From: Desulfuromonadales bacterium
GTDB lineage: Bacteria; Desulfobacterota; Desulfuromonadia; Geobacterales; Pseudopelobacteraceae
Assembly: GCA_013349325.1 (NCBI GenBank)
Contig: DUZX01000025.1
Location: 1 to 50,733 of the forward strand
Length of the DNA stretch: 50,733 nt
Direction: 5' to 3'
A program made the position numbers and the translations under genes. The first letter of the stretch is position 1. Every line of letters starts with the position of its first letter. Below, piece after piece: positions 15,266-25,481 of this stretch. The notes under the pieces were generated by a model. The model did no database searches, had not been told where the DNA came from, and saw only the letters and a program-made list of their open reading frames with translations.

Positions 15266-18226
15266 TTAATACTCCGTCATCGCTTCAATTGTAGCTGCTT
15301 TCTTCCCGTCACGTTTCGCCGTCTTCTCAACCAGTCCCAACGGAACAGTCAGCTGCTGATAGCGCTCGAATAGGAACGCCACCCGTTCGGCTTCGGTTTT
15401 GAAGTTTGTCCGTCCGTAGGCGGCATCTACGGCGCGGTCCAGTGCTTGGTGGGCCTTGACCAGTTCCGGTGGCATGGTCAAGGGATCGTAGAGGTCGGCC
15501 AGGGTGCAAACCCCTCCCCCGCCTCCCCTTGACAGGGGAGGAGCTTCTGAAGTCCCCCCTGACAAGGGGGGATTGAGGGGGGTTAGGTATTTGGCGCGGG
15601 CATCAAGGACGGCCTGCGCGGCGGTTTCGATGGCGGCTTGCTGCTTGTCGCTCTGCTCGGGCCAGGGGAAGTTGTTATAGACGATGCCTGCTGAATAGCG
15701 GTAATCGCTTTTCAAGCGGCCACAGACTGAGCGCATCCAGGCGTTGTGCATGGTCGAAGAGAGGATGCCGAAGTGGTAGGGAGTGGCGTTAGGGATAATG
15801 AACACCAGATCGCTGCACAGTGTTTCCGGAAACATGAAACCGATTGGAATAAACGCACGGCGCTCCGATGAAACCTTTGGAACAACCAGAAAGTTCCCGG
15901 TCGGCATATTTTCTACATGAAAACGGGTTGGCGTGTCAGCAATCTTGCGAGTCGGCGCACTTTTGCTTTCAAGACGCACCTTACGTACCGCTTCTATTCG
16001 CTTTAGCGCCTCCGGCATGCGCCGCAGTTCATCCGGTGGGCATTCACCAAGCCAGAGACACCAACGCTCATAACCATTGATAAACTCATCACTACCGAGC
16101 CAACGCCGGAACCATTTTGCCGCTGAAGGCTCTACTTTCAGAAATTCATCCCGCTCTTCCGTGGTGAAAAGATAGTTTCCGCCATCAATCGGTTTGTTGC
16201 CAATCCCGATCTCAGGCACATGACAGATCGGTTTTGTGCGGTTTTGCAGCACCACGTTCGGCCCATCCACCAGGTAGGGGTTGATGTTGTTCACCTTGAC
16301 GGCATGAGGATCACTCTTGGGAGTGTCATAGTCGAAAAGCCATTTTTCGGAAACTTCCTGCAAGCCGAAACCGATAATCACGCAATGCACAGCCGCCTTG
16401 CCGCGTGCCTCGCTGTTCCATTGAAAGGTGCGATGGGCATAGTGAAGTTTCACCCCACGCCGGAAAAGATCAGGCCAAAGAATACCGACCTGCTCTCCCT
16501 GGGTAATGGAATTGGTGGATACAAAGGCGGCTTTCAAACTCCCCTTCCCTTGACGGGAGGGGTCTGGGGGATGGGTGAACGTGCCATCGTCATCGCTGCT
16601 GCAACTTCCCCCCCACCCTAACCCTCCCCCGCCAGGAGGGAGGGAACCTGTTCCCTCCGCTCCTGCCATAAACTCTGCAGCCTTGCGATACCAGCAGGCC
16701 ACGTAATCCAGTACTCCGGCACCTTTGGCATCGTGAAAAACAGTAGCAACCTCAGCTCGCTGGGCATCGCTCAACATCTTTGAACCCACAAACGGCGGAT
16801 TCCCCAGCAGATACGACAGCCGATACGCCGGAACGACATCATTCCAGTCTATCCGCAGCGCGTTGCCATGCACAATGTGGGGCGCCTTCTTCAGCGGCAG
16901 GCGGGCGAAGTACTGGCCGAATTCCTCCGACACCTTCAGGTTCATCTGATGGTCGGTCAGCCAGAGAGCAACTTCGGCAATGCGGGCCGGCCACTCTTCG
17001 ATTTCTATGCCGTGAAACTGATCGACGTTGACGCCGATCAACTGGAAGATATCCAGCAGCATTTGATCGTTCTGGCGGACATGGCGCAGTACCACCAGCT
17101 CAAGCAGGCGCAGCTCACGGTAAGCGATAACAAGGAAGTTACCGCAGCCGCAGGCCGGGTCGAAGAAGGTCAGCTTGGAGAGCTTTTTCAGGAACTCGAA
17201 AAGCTGGTTCTTGTTGCGCTTGACCTTGTGGAACTCGGCCCATAGTTCATCCAGAAAAAGCGGGTGAATCAGTTTGAGGATGTTGGTTTCTCCGGTGTAG
17301 TGGGCACCCAGATTACGGCGGGCGGTGGTATCCATGATCGACTGGAAGAGCGAACCAAAGATAGCCGGGCTGATACGGCTCCAATCCAGGGCGCAGCAGT
17401 CCAGCAGGGTCTCGCGCATGGCCTTATCGCAGGCGGTAATCGGCAGCATTTCACCAAAGAGCTGGCCATTGACATAGGGAAATGTTGCCATCTGTTCATC
17501 GAGGGTTTTCGGCCGTTTTTCCGGCGGGGTGTCCAGGGTCTGAAAGAGCTGGGCCAGGTGCATACCCAGGTCGCTGCCGTCTTCACTGGTACGCTGCTCC
17601 AGATAATCCTGAAACAGACGGCGCTCAAAAAGGGCGGTATCCTCGGCAAACAGACAGAAGAGCACCCGCACCAGCAGAATTTCCAGAGCGTGACCATCGT
17701 AACCGGCCGCCTTGAACTGATCGTGCAGCTTGCCCAGTTTCTCGGCGGCCTGTACGTTGACCGGGTCTTGCTGACCAAAACTGCGGGTCTGGTAACCGGC
17801 AATGAAGCCAAAAAGACGGACGTGCTTGGGGAGTTCAGCCAGGGTGAAATCATGCTGTTCGTTACTGTCGAGATCGAAAAGTCTGAAACGGGCAAAGTCG
17901 GACACCAGCACATAGCGGGGCAGATCACGCTCTTTCAGGCCGGGGAAATAGTCGAAGGCCTGGCGGGCGGCACGTTCCAGATCCTTGCCGCGCGATTTGT
18001 GTTCGACCAGCAGCACCCCTTTCCAGAGCAGGTCGATGAAACCGCCCTGGCCGTCGCCCTTCTTGACTGGCGCTTCAAAAGATGCCACCCGGCGGCGGGT
18101 GATGCCAAAAACATTGAAGAAGCCATCCCAGAAGCTCTTGGCTTCGGCATCTTCCGAACATTCTGTCGCCCACTCACGAGTGAAAGCCAGGGAGCGGTCG
18201 CGTATTTCATTCCAGGATAACGGCAT
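15266..18226 (-). CDS. MmeI-like fused restriction endonuclease/DNA methyltransferase (type IIL)
   Basis: This 986-aa protein carries an N-terminal nuclease motif, Asp65-X9-Glu75-His-Lys77 (GFIDLLWKGVLLVEHK). A helical spacer with LGAHYTGE follows, then the methyltransferase with motif I DPACGCGNFL (about 354-364) and motif IV NPPF (about 475), which indicates an N6-adenine methylase. The C-terminal target-recognition part ends with LYDPLTMPPELVKAHQALD. Family members such as MmeI are about 920 aa. The excess is two in-frame segments encoded by palindromic repeat DNA (about residues 525-563 and 879-905). Whether the enzyme still works is open. Its start is ATG 18226. Confidence 0.9.
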   Translation of the reverse strand: MPLSWNEIRDRSLAFTREWATECSEDAEAKSFWDGFFNVFGITRRRVASFEAPVKKGDGQGGFIDLLWKGVLLVEHKSRGKDLERAARQAFDYFPGLKERDLPRYVLVSDFARFRLFDLDSNEQHDFTLAELPKHVRLFGFIAGYQTRSFGQQDPVNVQAAEKLGKLHDQFKAAGYDGHALEILLVRVLFCLFAEDTALFERRLFQDYLEQRTSEDGSDLGMHLAQLFQTLDTPPEKRPKTLDEQMATFPYVNGQLFGEMLPITACDKAMRETLLDCCALDWSRISPAIFGSLFQSIMDTTARRNLGAHYTGETNILKLIHPLFLDELWAEFHKVKRNKNQLFEFLKKLSKLTFFDPACGCGNFLVIAYRELRLLELVVLRHVRQNDQMLLDIFQLIGVNVDQFHGIEIEEWPARIAEVALWLTDHQMNLKVSEEFGQYFARLPLKKAPHIVHGNALRIDWNDVVPAYRLSYLLGNPPFVGSKMLSDAQRAEVATVFHDAKGAGVLDYVACWYRKAAEFMAGAEGTGSLPPGGGGLGWGGSCSSDDDGTFTHPPDPSRQGKGSLKAAFVSTNSITQGEQVGILWPDLFRRGVKLHYAHRTFQWNSEARGKAAVHCVIIGFGLQEVSEKWLFDYDTPKSDPHAVKVNNINPYLVDGPNVVLQNRTKPICHVPEIGIGNKPIDGGNYLFTTEERDEFLKVEPSAAKWFRRWLGSDEFINGYERWCLWLGECPPDELRRMPEALKRIEAVRKVRLESKSAPTRKIADTPTRFHVENMPTGNFLVVPKVSSERRAFIPIGFMFPETLCSDLVFIIPNATPYHFGILSSTMHNAWMRSVCGRLKSDYRYSAGIVYNNFPWPEQSDKQQAAIETAAQAVLDARAKYLTPLNPPLSGGTSEAPPLSRGGGGGVCTLADLYDPLTMPPELVKAHQALDRAVDAAYGRTNFKTEAERVAFLFERYQQLTVPLGLVEKTAKRDGKKAATIEAMTEY
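15509..15588. repeat. Palindromic G/C-tract repeat inserted in frame (C-terminal copy)
   Basis: CCTCCCCTTGACAGGGGAGG is an inverted repeat at about 15522-15541, followed by CCCCCCTGACAAGGGGGG and TTGAGGGGGGTTAGG. In the methyltransferase gene it encodes a Pro/Gly/Ser stretch (LNPPLSGG, PPLSRGGGGG) between AVLDARAK and TLADLYDPLTMPPE. The two flanks join smoothly without it. Confidence 0.8.
16537..16650. repeat. Palindromic G/C-tract repeat inserted in frame (central copy)
   Basis: Two facing arms are visible: CCCTTGACGGGAGGGG with TGGGGGATGGGTG at the left, and CACCCTAACCCTCC with GCCAGGAGGGAGGG at the right, around a short centre. The coding strand reads it as SLPPGGGGLGWGG, then an acidic/Ser linker, then HPPDPSRQGKGS, between AEFMAG and AAFVSTNSITQGEQ of the methyltransferase. 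This arrangement resembles the cusB-cusA repeat. Confidence 0.8.
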
Positions 18227-18388
18227 GGTGGTTCCTGTTGTAAAGTTTGCGGAAATATATCAGAAATTAGCGGTAATTTCGCCACCAAATGTAAAAACAT
18301 ATTCATGGCAGCAAATACGGCACTGTTTTAGAATGCTAAAATGCCATCTTGTAAATTATGGTGCGTTGAAGGTACATTTTTGGTATCC

Positions 18389-18453
18389 AACGATTTAAGA
18401 GTTTATGCGGTGTGTAGCGTCAGCGGAACCACCGCATAAACTCTTAAATCGTT
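18389..18453. repeat. Perfect 24-bp inverted repeat
   Basis: The arm at 18389-18412 is the exact reverse complement of 18430-18453, with a 17-nt loop between. The arms begin AACGATTTAAGAG and end GCGGTG. No T-run follows on either strand. It could be a transcription barrier, a small mobile element or a recombination site. Confidence 0.85.
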
Positions 18454-18667
18454 CTTATCTTCTTGCGGGTACGTTACAGCAACGATAATTTTCAATTAGA
18501 TAAACAAACTCGACGTTATAAATCGCAATTTAAAGCAGTTTACTGATAATGCAGCCTTGCCACAGGTCTCAATCATGTAAAAAAACTAGAAATATTGCTC
18601 TCTCAAATGCTACTATCTGCGCTAATGCTCCTGTACTTATCTTCATTAGGTGTAGCGCATCAATATA

Positions 18668-18701
18668 AATAGGCACTTACCGTGAAATGTAAGTGCCTAT
18701 T
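18668..18701. terminator. Bidirectional terminator-like hairpin
   Basis: AATAGGCACTTAC (18668-18680) pairs perfectly with GTAAGTGCCTATT (18689-18701) over an 8-nt loop, with ATTTT on the plus side. It lies 48 bp before the zinc-ribbon gene. Confidence 0.7.
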
Positions 18702-18749
18702 ATTTTAAAATTCTGGTTTTGTTATGCTTTCAAAAATACGGAGGACAAA

Positions 18750-18953
18750 ATGGATATCAACCACTTCTGTAGCCGGTGCGGAAGCGCTGTTCTAAAATCA
18801 GCGGATCACTGTGACCACTGTTCCGCAAAATTCACCGACAAATTACGCTGCGCTGCGTGCGATTATATCGGGACTGAAGAGGATTATACGCTGGACCGCT
18901 GCCCGAAATGCGGATGCAGCCGACTTATCGCTCTGGAGCTCAAAGCGCCGTAG
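18750..18953 (+). CDS. Small double zinc-ribbon protein
   Basis: The 67-aa protein has four Cys pairs: CSRC and CDHC in the first half, CAAC and CPKC in the second, forming two zinc ribbons. It starts at ATG 18750 with GGAGG 5 nt upstream; the longer open frame from 18693 has no such site. The function is unknown. Proteins of this size may act in nucleic-acid or protein contacts. It is the only plus-strand gene between the island and xerD and converges with larE, whose stop is 16 nt away. Confidence 0.75.
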   Translation: MDINHFCSRCGSAVLKSADHCDHCSAKFTDKLRCAACDYIGTEEDYTLDRCPKCGCSRLIALELKAP

Positions 18954-18969
18954 CGCTCGAAACGCAGCA

Positions 18970-19806
18970 TCAGGTGGTTGGCACTGCTCCGGTTTCCTGA
19001 ACAGCTTCTTCATTCATGGCACCGGTACGATATCCCTGTAGGTCAAGCGCCACATAGGTAAAACCGGCCGCTTTGACCACCTCCGTAACCTGGGACCTCA
19101 GCGGTCCGCTTGCCAGTTCAAACTCCTGCGGCCCCAGCTCAATGCGAGCGACACTGCCGTGATAGCGGACACGCAGGACCCGAAACCCCAGCATGCGGAG
19201 TGACTCCTCTGCCTGACCAACTTGTCCAACACGCTCTGCAGTGATAGCGGTGCCATACGGAAAGCGGCTGGAAAGACAGGCAAAGGCCGGCTTGTCCCAG
19301 GTAGGCAGACCCAAGTAAAGCGAAAGATCACGAATATTCTGTTTACTGAAACCAGCCTCTTCCAGTGGACTACGCACCCCGATTTCAGCTGCCGCTGCAC
19401 GCCCCGGACGATGATCACCGGCATCATCGCAGTTGGTCCCGTCCAGAACGTATGTGAGCCCTTCCTGATCCGCAATCGCCCGCAACTTCCCGAATAGCTC
19501 ATGTTTGCAGTAATAGCAGCGATCACGCGGGTTCTCGCGGAATTCGGGAATATCCAGCTCTTCAGATACAATCTCCCGGTGACGGCCACCGATCTGCTGA
19601 GCCAATGAGCGGGCTTCCTGCAACTCGCGCTGCGGATAGGTTTGGGATGTGGCCGTAACCGCCAGCGCTCGCTCGCCAAGGACGTCAGCTGCGACGGCAA
19701 ACAGCAGCGTCGAATCAACGCCGCCGGAAAAACCGATCACACAGCTTTCCATTTCAGAAAGTATCGCCCTGAGACGGGCAGTTTTATCGTGCAATTCAGA
19801 ATCCAT
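18970..19806 (-). CDS. larE: ATP-dependent sacrificial sulfur transferase LarE
   Basis: This 278-aa PP-loop protein has SGGVDST (about 26-32) for ATP and the CYYCKHELF and GTNCDD segments of the family. KPAFACLSSRFPYG contains the Cys that, in Lactiplantibacillus LarE, gives up its sulfur to build the nickel-pincer cofactor of lactate racemase. Its start, ATG 19806, directly abuts the pyrE stop (TAAATG), so it is the last gene of the pur/pyr operon. No larA, larB or larC is in the window, so its target may be encoded elsewhere or the role may differ. Confidence 0.9.
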   Translation of the reverse strand: MDSELHDKTARLRAILSEMESCVIGFSGGVDSTLLFAVAADVLGERALAVTATSQTYPQRELQEARSLAQQIGGRHREIVSEELDIPEFRENPRDRCYYCKHELFGKLRAIADQEGLTYVLDGTNCDDAGDHRPGRAAAAEIGVRSPLEEAGFSKQNIRDLSLYLGLPTWDKPAFACLSSRFPYGTAITAERVGQVGQAEESLRMLGFRVLRVRYHGSVARIELGPQEFELASGPLRSQVTEVVKAAGFTYVALDLQGYRTGAMNEEAVQETGAVPTT

Positions 19807-20350
19807 TTATTCAGCTACCAACTGGCTCTTGGTAAAGAGCGCTTTCAGCCAGTACCCCTCGGCCTCGATATTCTCGCGACCGCCCTCTTCACGGTCCACC
19901 AGCGTGACGATGCCGAGCACCTGCAACCCCTCTTCTTCTGCCCGCCGTACCGCCTTCATCGAAGAACCACCGGTCGTGACGACATCTTCCACGATCACAA
20001 CTCTGGTCCCGGCAGGCAGGTTTTTACGCCCTTCCAGCCACTGACCGGTGCCGTGTCCTTTGGGTTCTTTGCGAATGATAAAGGCGTGCATGCTCGCACC
20101 ATCCAGATGGGCGGCAATCGAGGTGGCCGTAGCAATCGGGTCAGCGCCCAATGTGATGCCGCCAACCGCCTGAACTCCTTCGACATCTTTAATGGCTTCG
20201 TAGAAGAGTTTTCCGACCAGAAAACCACCTTCGGCATGCAGTGTGGTCTGTTTTCCATCAAAGTAGAAATCACTCTGGCGACCGGACGCCAGCGTTACCA
20301 GACGTTTTTCGTACGACAGTTCCAGGATGATTTTTTTCAGCTGTTCGCGA

Positions 20351-20358
<8 letters not shown>
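19807..20358 (-). CDS. pyrE: Orotate phosphoribosyltransferase
   Basis: The 183-aa enzyme makes OMP from orotate and PRPP. The PRPP motif [14 protein letters not shown] lies at about 115-128, with the catalytic loop before it in [18 protein letters not shown] 20358 (MSDREQLKK) is used; the frame is open further up but only through purF coding. Start and purF stop overlap by 8 nt, so the two are translationally coupled, placing a pyrimidine gene under purine-operon control. Confidence 0.93.
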
Positions 20359-21778
<1,420 letters not shown>

Positions 21779-21803
21779 AAGTAAAGGCTCCATACTCTTT
21801 GGC

Positions 21804-22631
21804 TCAGATCAGATTCTTTCTAACATACTCGGCGGCATTTTTGTAGAGAATCAGTCCATCGCCCTCTTCCGGTAACTGCTCCCGCGTCCAGCGCGGATGC
21901 TGGGTGTAATGAACAAACGCCTCGGGATGCGGCATCAGCCCCATCAGGCGACCGCTCGAATCGCAGAGAGCAGCAATAGCGTGTGTGGAGCCGTTCGGGT
22001 TGCACGGGAACTCCATCGTCGCTACAGCGTAATCAGCAGCAGTGTATTTCAGCACCGCCAGGTGCCCGCTCTCAATCCGCTGCAGGGTGGCGTCCGAATC
22101 GCAGAGGAATTTCCCTTCACCGTGACGTACCGGAAGATAGATACCTTCCGCAATTCCGCCGGTAAACACACTGGGTGACGCTGGATCGACCTTCAGATAG
22201 GTCCAGCGATCCTGAAAACGTCCGCAATCGTTATGCGTCAGCGTGACCGTCTGTTTGAGATAGTCGCCGTCGAAACCGGGCAGCATCCCCATCTTGACCA
22301 TCAACTGAAAACCGTTGCAGACACCGAGGATCAATTTGCCGTCGGCGATAAAGCGGGTGAACTGCTCAACAAGCTTCTCACCGGAACCGCTGACGGCGGC
22401 ATGTTTAAGGCGATTGGCCTGTGCCTTGGCGCTCCCCAGATCATCACCATCCAGAAATCCACCGGTCAGGTTAAGAAAATGAAAATCATCCAGCCGGAGT
22501 TCACCGGACAGGATCTCGGCGATATGGGCAATGACAACATCATCAAAGCCCCCCAGACGGCAGGCATGCGCCGCCTCCATCTCGCAGTTGGTACCGTTTC
22601 CGGTTATGACAATAGCGCGTGTCGGTTTCAT
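21804..22631 (-). CDS. purQ: Phosphoribosylformylglycinamidine synthase, glutaminase subunit PurQ
   Basis: The 275-aa class I glutamine amidotransferase has the nucleophile elbow [10 protein letters not shown] (Cys about 105) and the His/Glu pair in GLMPHPEA. It is longer than Bacillus PurQ (about 227 aa) and resembles the glutaminase end of large PurL, which fits the partner encoded at 28473-31469. Its ATG overlaps the stop of the HepT toxin gene by 4 nt (ATGA), with AAGGAG a little upstream inside hepT, so its translation is probably coupled to the toxin gene. Confidence 0.93.
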   Translation of the reverse strand: MKPTRAIVITGNGTNCEMEAAHACRLGGFDDVVIAHIAEILSGELRLDDFHFLNLTGGFLDGDDLGSAKAQANRLKHAAVSGSGEKLVEQFTRFIADGKLILGVCNGFQLMVKMGMLPGFDGDYLKQTVTLTHNDCGRFQDRWTYLKVDPASPSVFTGGIAEGIYLPVRHGEGKFLCDSDATLQRIESGHLAVLKYTAADYAVATMEFPCNPNGSTHAIAALCDSSGRLMGLMPHPEAFVHYTQHPRWTREQLPEEGDGLILYKNAAEYVRKNLI

Positions 22632-23011
22632 GGTGTGCTGTTCTCCTTGATTATTGGATGGTGACTGACTGTTGTTTCAAGCGTCGTAACAAGAGTACCA
22701 ATTTCAATTCGTAGGCCTGGAAGATGATTTTCGATAACATCCCATACAATCAGCCAGTTGACCCCGAAATATTGATGAATAAGCTTGTCACGCATTGCTG
22801 CAAATTGCTTCCACTGGATCTGAGGATTCAATTTTCGCAGAGGAAAAGAAACGTTCTTTGTGGCCTCTCCAATAATTTCAATACTGCGGGCGCAGGCTCG
22901 CTGCAATATGCCATCCTCAAGAATGTCTGTCGCCGTTTTGCCAGAGGTGGCCATAAGCAAAAAATCAATTTCATCGAGAATATGCTTAAGGAACACAACG
23001 TCAGGCTTCAT
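22628..23011 (-). CDS. hepT: HepT-type (HEPN, DUF86) toxin
   Basis: The 127-aa helical protein has the HEPN ribonuclease motif R-X4-H-X-Y as Arg74-DKLI-His79-Q-Tyr81. ATG 23011 (MKPDVVFLKH) overlaps the end of mntA by 11 nt; the open frame extends 21 nt further but only inside mntA. In this family MntA AMPylates the Tyr of the motif to neutralise HepT. Its stop overlaps purQ by 4 nt, which is unusual for a toxin gene. Confidence 0.88.
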   Translation of the reverse strand: MKPDVVFLKHILDEIDFLLMATSGKTATDILEDGILQRACARSIEIIGEATKNVSFPLRKLNPQIQWKQFAAMRDKLIHQYFGVNWLIVWDVIENHLPGLRIEIGTLVTTLETTVSHHPIIKENSTP

Positions 23012-23318
23012 GCCAAAGGACCTCTTTCTCAATGTACGGACGGACGTGGAGACTCAAACTGTCCGGTGTCACAAGGTCAATACGGCGACCAAATAATTTT
23101 TCAAGTGAAAATGCCAAATTCATATAGTTGTCAAATGTAGGACTCTCAAATTCCACCAAAAAATCAAGATCGCTTCTCACCCGCCCTTGGTTTCGAGCAA
23201 ATGAACCAAAAAGACCGATGCGCCGCACCCCCCTTTTTTTGAGTAACTCTTCATTTTCGCCCAACATAGCCAGTATATTCTGACTGGTCAGGGTTATTTT
23301 TTTGGCTTTCTCTGCCAT
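23001..23318 (-). CDS. mntA: MntA-type nucleotidyltransferase antitoxin
   Basis: The 105-aa minimal nucleotidyltransferase has the GSFARNQG...SDLDFLV motif with Gly38-Ser39 and the metal ligands Asp50 and Asp52. ATG 23318 has a strong AGGAGG 7 nt upstream that lies within the last codons of recQ, so the gene is read as part of the recQ transcript. It probably transfers AMP to the HEPN toxin encoded next. Confidence 0.9.
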   Translation of the reverse strand: MAEKAKKITLTSQNILAMLGENEELLKKRGVRRIGLFGSFARNQGRVRSDLDFLVEFESPTFDNYMNLAFSLEKLFGRRIDLVTPDSLSLHVRPYIEKEVLWHEA

Positions 23319-23322
23319 AGCC

Positions 23323-25476
23323 CTACCTCCTCTGCTCACCGTTCCAGACACCCCGCACCAGGCGGATATCCTCATAACTGATCTCATCCGGTAAAGCTTC
23401 TTTCAACTCGCTCAGCCCCAATCCCCCCTGTTTTTCAAGCTGTGCCCGGATCAGCGGAACCTTTTCTTGCGAGACAAAGCGCAGCAGATCGACATCTGCA
23501 CCCAAACCATGCAACTCTTCCAGATGCGCAGCGATAGTTGAGCTTTTCAATCCGCGTCGCGCGGAGATTGCTTCAAGATCAAGCCCTTCACGATAGAGTC
23601 GCAAGGTTTCTTTCCGGGTATCGCTGGTGGTCAAGGCCAGATCTTTGTCCGTCAGACGGGAGACCGTGCCCCCGACATTCTCCTTAACATAGGTTGCGAT
23701 AACGTCCAGAAACGCTCGACCATACTGACGCAGCTTGTGTTCACCGACTCCGCTGACCTGCAGCAGTTCGCGTGCATCTGACGGTCTGCTGCGTGCCATT
23801 TCGGCCAGCGTAGCATCCGAGAAGACCACAAAGGGGGGCACATTGGCTGCATCGGCAATTTTTTTACGCAATGCCCGCAGCGCATCAAACAGAGCCTGAT
23901 CATAGTCACGGCGGCCACCGGCCCGTTTCTTGCCCTTCTCGACTGTTTGCACCGCATCACGCGGCCTGCCGAGAATAACGGCGGTTTCTCCCTTGAGTAC
24001 CGGACGCGCTACCGGAGTCAGCTTCAGAGCGCCAAAACGGGTAAAATCCTGCGCCAGATAGCCGAGATGAATCAGCTGCCGGATAATATTTTCCCAATCG
24101 ACCGCCGACGTATCGCTGCCGATACCGTAGGTGGAAAGCTGATCATGTTTCAACTCGCGCACACGCTGGTTCTTGCTGCCGCGCAGTACCTCGATGACAT
24201 GCATCATGCCGAAACGCTCGCCGACGCGATAAACGCAGGAGAGCGCTTTTTTGGCCTGTTCGGAAGCATCAAAACGCTGCGGCGGGTCGGTACAGATATC
24301 GCAATTGCCGCAATCATGCTGACGCTGGTCGCCAAAATAAGCCAGCAGAGCCCTGCGGCGACAGGTCAGCGCCTCGGCATAGCCGACCATGGCGTTCAAT
24401 TTCTGCAGTTCGATCTTGACCCGCTCGGCATTGTCGCTGTTCTCGATCAGCATGCGGGCGGTCATGACATCGCCCATACCGAACAGCATCAGCGCTTCAG
24501 ACGGCAAACCGTCCCGCCCTGCCCTGCCGGTCTCTTGATAATAGCTCTCGACACTTTTAGGCATATCGTAATGCACTACAAAACGTACATTCGGTTTATC
24601 GATGCCCATCCCGAAAGCAACCGTAGCCACCACGATACGGATATCGTCCTTACGGAACGCATCCTGCACCCGCATGCGCTCATCATCCGGCAACCCGGCA
24701 TGATAGGCCGCTACAGAAAAACCGGCCTCGCGCAACCGTTCGGCAACCTGCTCAACCCGCTTGCGGCTCAAAGCGTAGATGATCCCGGCTTCATCACGCC
24801 GGCCAGAAAGAAAGGAACCGAGCTGAACCAGCGGCTTCTGCTTGGGGATAACCGTATAGGTGATGTTGGGACGGTCAAATCCAGCCACAAAAACGGTGGC
24901 GTTATTGATACCCAGTTGATTGATGATGTCCTGGCGGGTCTCGGGATCAGCCGTGGCGGTCATGGCGACAATCGGCACTGCCGGGAAGGTGGTGCGCAAG
25001 CGGCCAAGCTTGACATAGTCGGGACGGAAATCGTGCCCCCACTGCGAAATACAGTGCGCCTCATCAATAGCAAACAGCGCAAGCTTCAGCGTGCCGAGCC
25101 GTTCCAGAAATTCGGGCATCATCAGCCGTTCCGGGGCGACGTACAGCAGATCAAGCGTACCGGCATCCATCTGCTGAAAGACCCGCCCGACCTCGGCAGA
25201 ATTGAGCGACGAATTCAGGCAGGCCGCCCGGGCGCCATTGGCTATCAGCGCATCCACCTGATCCTTCATCAGCGCAATCAAAGGCGAGACAACAATCGCC
25301 ACGCCATTCCGGTGCAGTGCCGGTATCTGATAGCAGAGTGATTTCCCGCCACCGGTCGGCATGACTAGAAAGACATCCTCACCAGCCACGACGCGCTCGA
25401 TGACATCCTGCTGCGGCGCGCGGAACTCATGAAAGCCGAAGACGGTTTTGAGGGTATGATGAAGGGTGGTGGGCAT
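23323..25476 (-). CDS. recQ: ATP-dependent DNA helicase RecQ
   Basis: This 717-aa SF2 3'-5' helicase has Walker A MPTGGGKS (39-46), the DEAH box at 138-141 followed by the aromatic-rich loop HCISQWGHDFRPDY, and motif VI QETGRAGRDG. The RQC zinc cluster is CRRRALLAYFG...CGNCDIC, followed by a winged helix and an HRDC domain (about 525-600). A C-terminal extension of about 100 residues with a helix-turn-helix-like LDLEAISARRGLKSSTIAAH is present, as in several RecQ proteins. ATG 25476 lies 5 nt after the cupin stop, with AAGGA further up; an open extension to 25515 lies within the cupin gene. Confidence 0.95.
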   Translation of the reverse strand: MPTTLHHTLKTVFGFHEFRAPQQDVIERVVAGEDVFLVMPTGGGKSLCYQIPALHRNGVAIVVSPLIALMKDQVDALIANGARAACLNSSLNSAEVGRVFQQMDAGTLDLLYVAPERLMMPEFLERLGTLKLALFAIDEAHCISQWGHDFRPDYVKLGRLRTTFPAVPIVAMTATADPETRQDIINQLGINNATVFVAGFDRPNITYTVIPKQKPLVQLGSFLSGRRDEAGIIYALSRKRVEQVAERLREAGFSVAAYHAGLPDDERMRVQDAFRKDDIRIVVATVAFGMGIDKPNVRFVVHYDMPKSVESYYQETGRAGRDGLPSEALMLFGMGDVMTARMLIENSDNAERVKIELQKLNAMVGYAEALTCRRRALLAYFGDQRQHDCGNCDICTDPPQRFDASEQAKKALSCVYRVGERFGMMHVIEVLRGSKNQRVRELKHDQLSTYGIGSDTSAVDWENIIRQLIHLGYLAQDFTRFGALKLTPVARPVLKGETAVILGRPRDAVQTVEKGKKRAGGRRDYDQALFDALRALRKKIADAANVPPFVVFSDATLAEMARSRPSDARELLQVSGVGEHKLRQYGRAFLDVIATYVKENVGGTVSRLTDKDLALTTSDTRKETLRLYREGLDLEAISARRGLKSSTIAAHLEELHGLGADVDLLRFVSQEKVPLIRAQLEKQGGLGLSELKEALPDEISYEDIRLVRGVWNGEQRR

Positions 25477-25481
25477 GGATG

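Larger units (their letters stand above)
18227..18749. other. Long gene-free stretch at the right side of the island
   Basis: These 523 bp hold the upstream region of the restriction-modification gene, a 24-bp perfect inverted repeat (18389-18453) and a terminator-like hairpin (18668-18701). I find no supportable coding region. Confidence 0.6.

Noticed and set aside
18389-18453. Possible integron attC site
   Set aside because: The left side ATCCAAC fits RYYYAAC, but the right side reads GTTCTTA rather than GTTRRRY, and there are no bulged central bases or cassette array.
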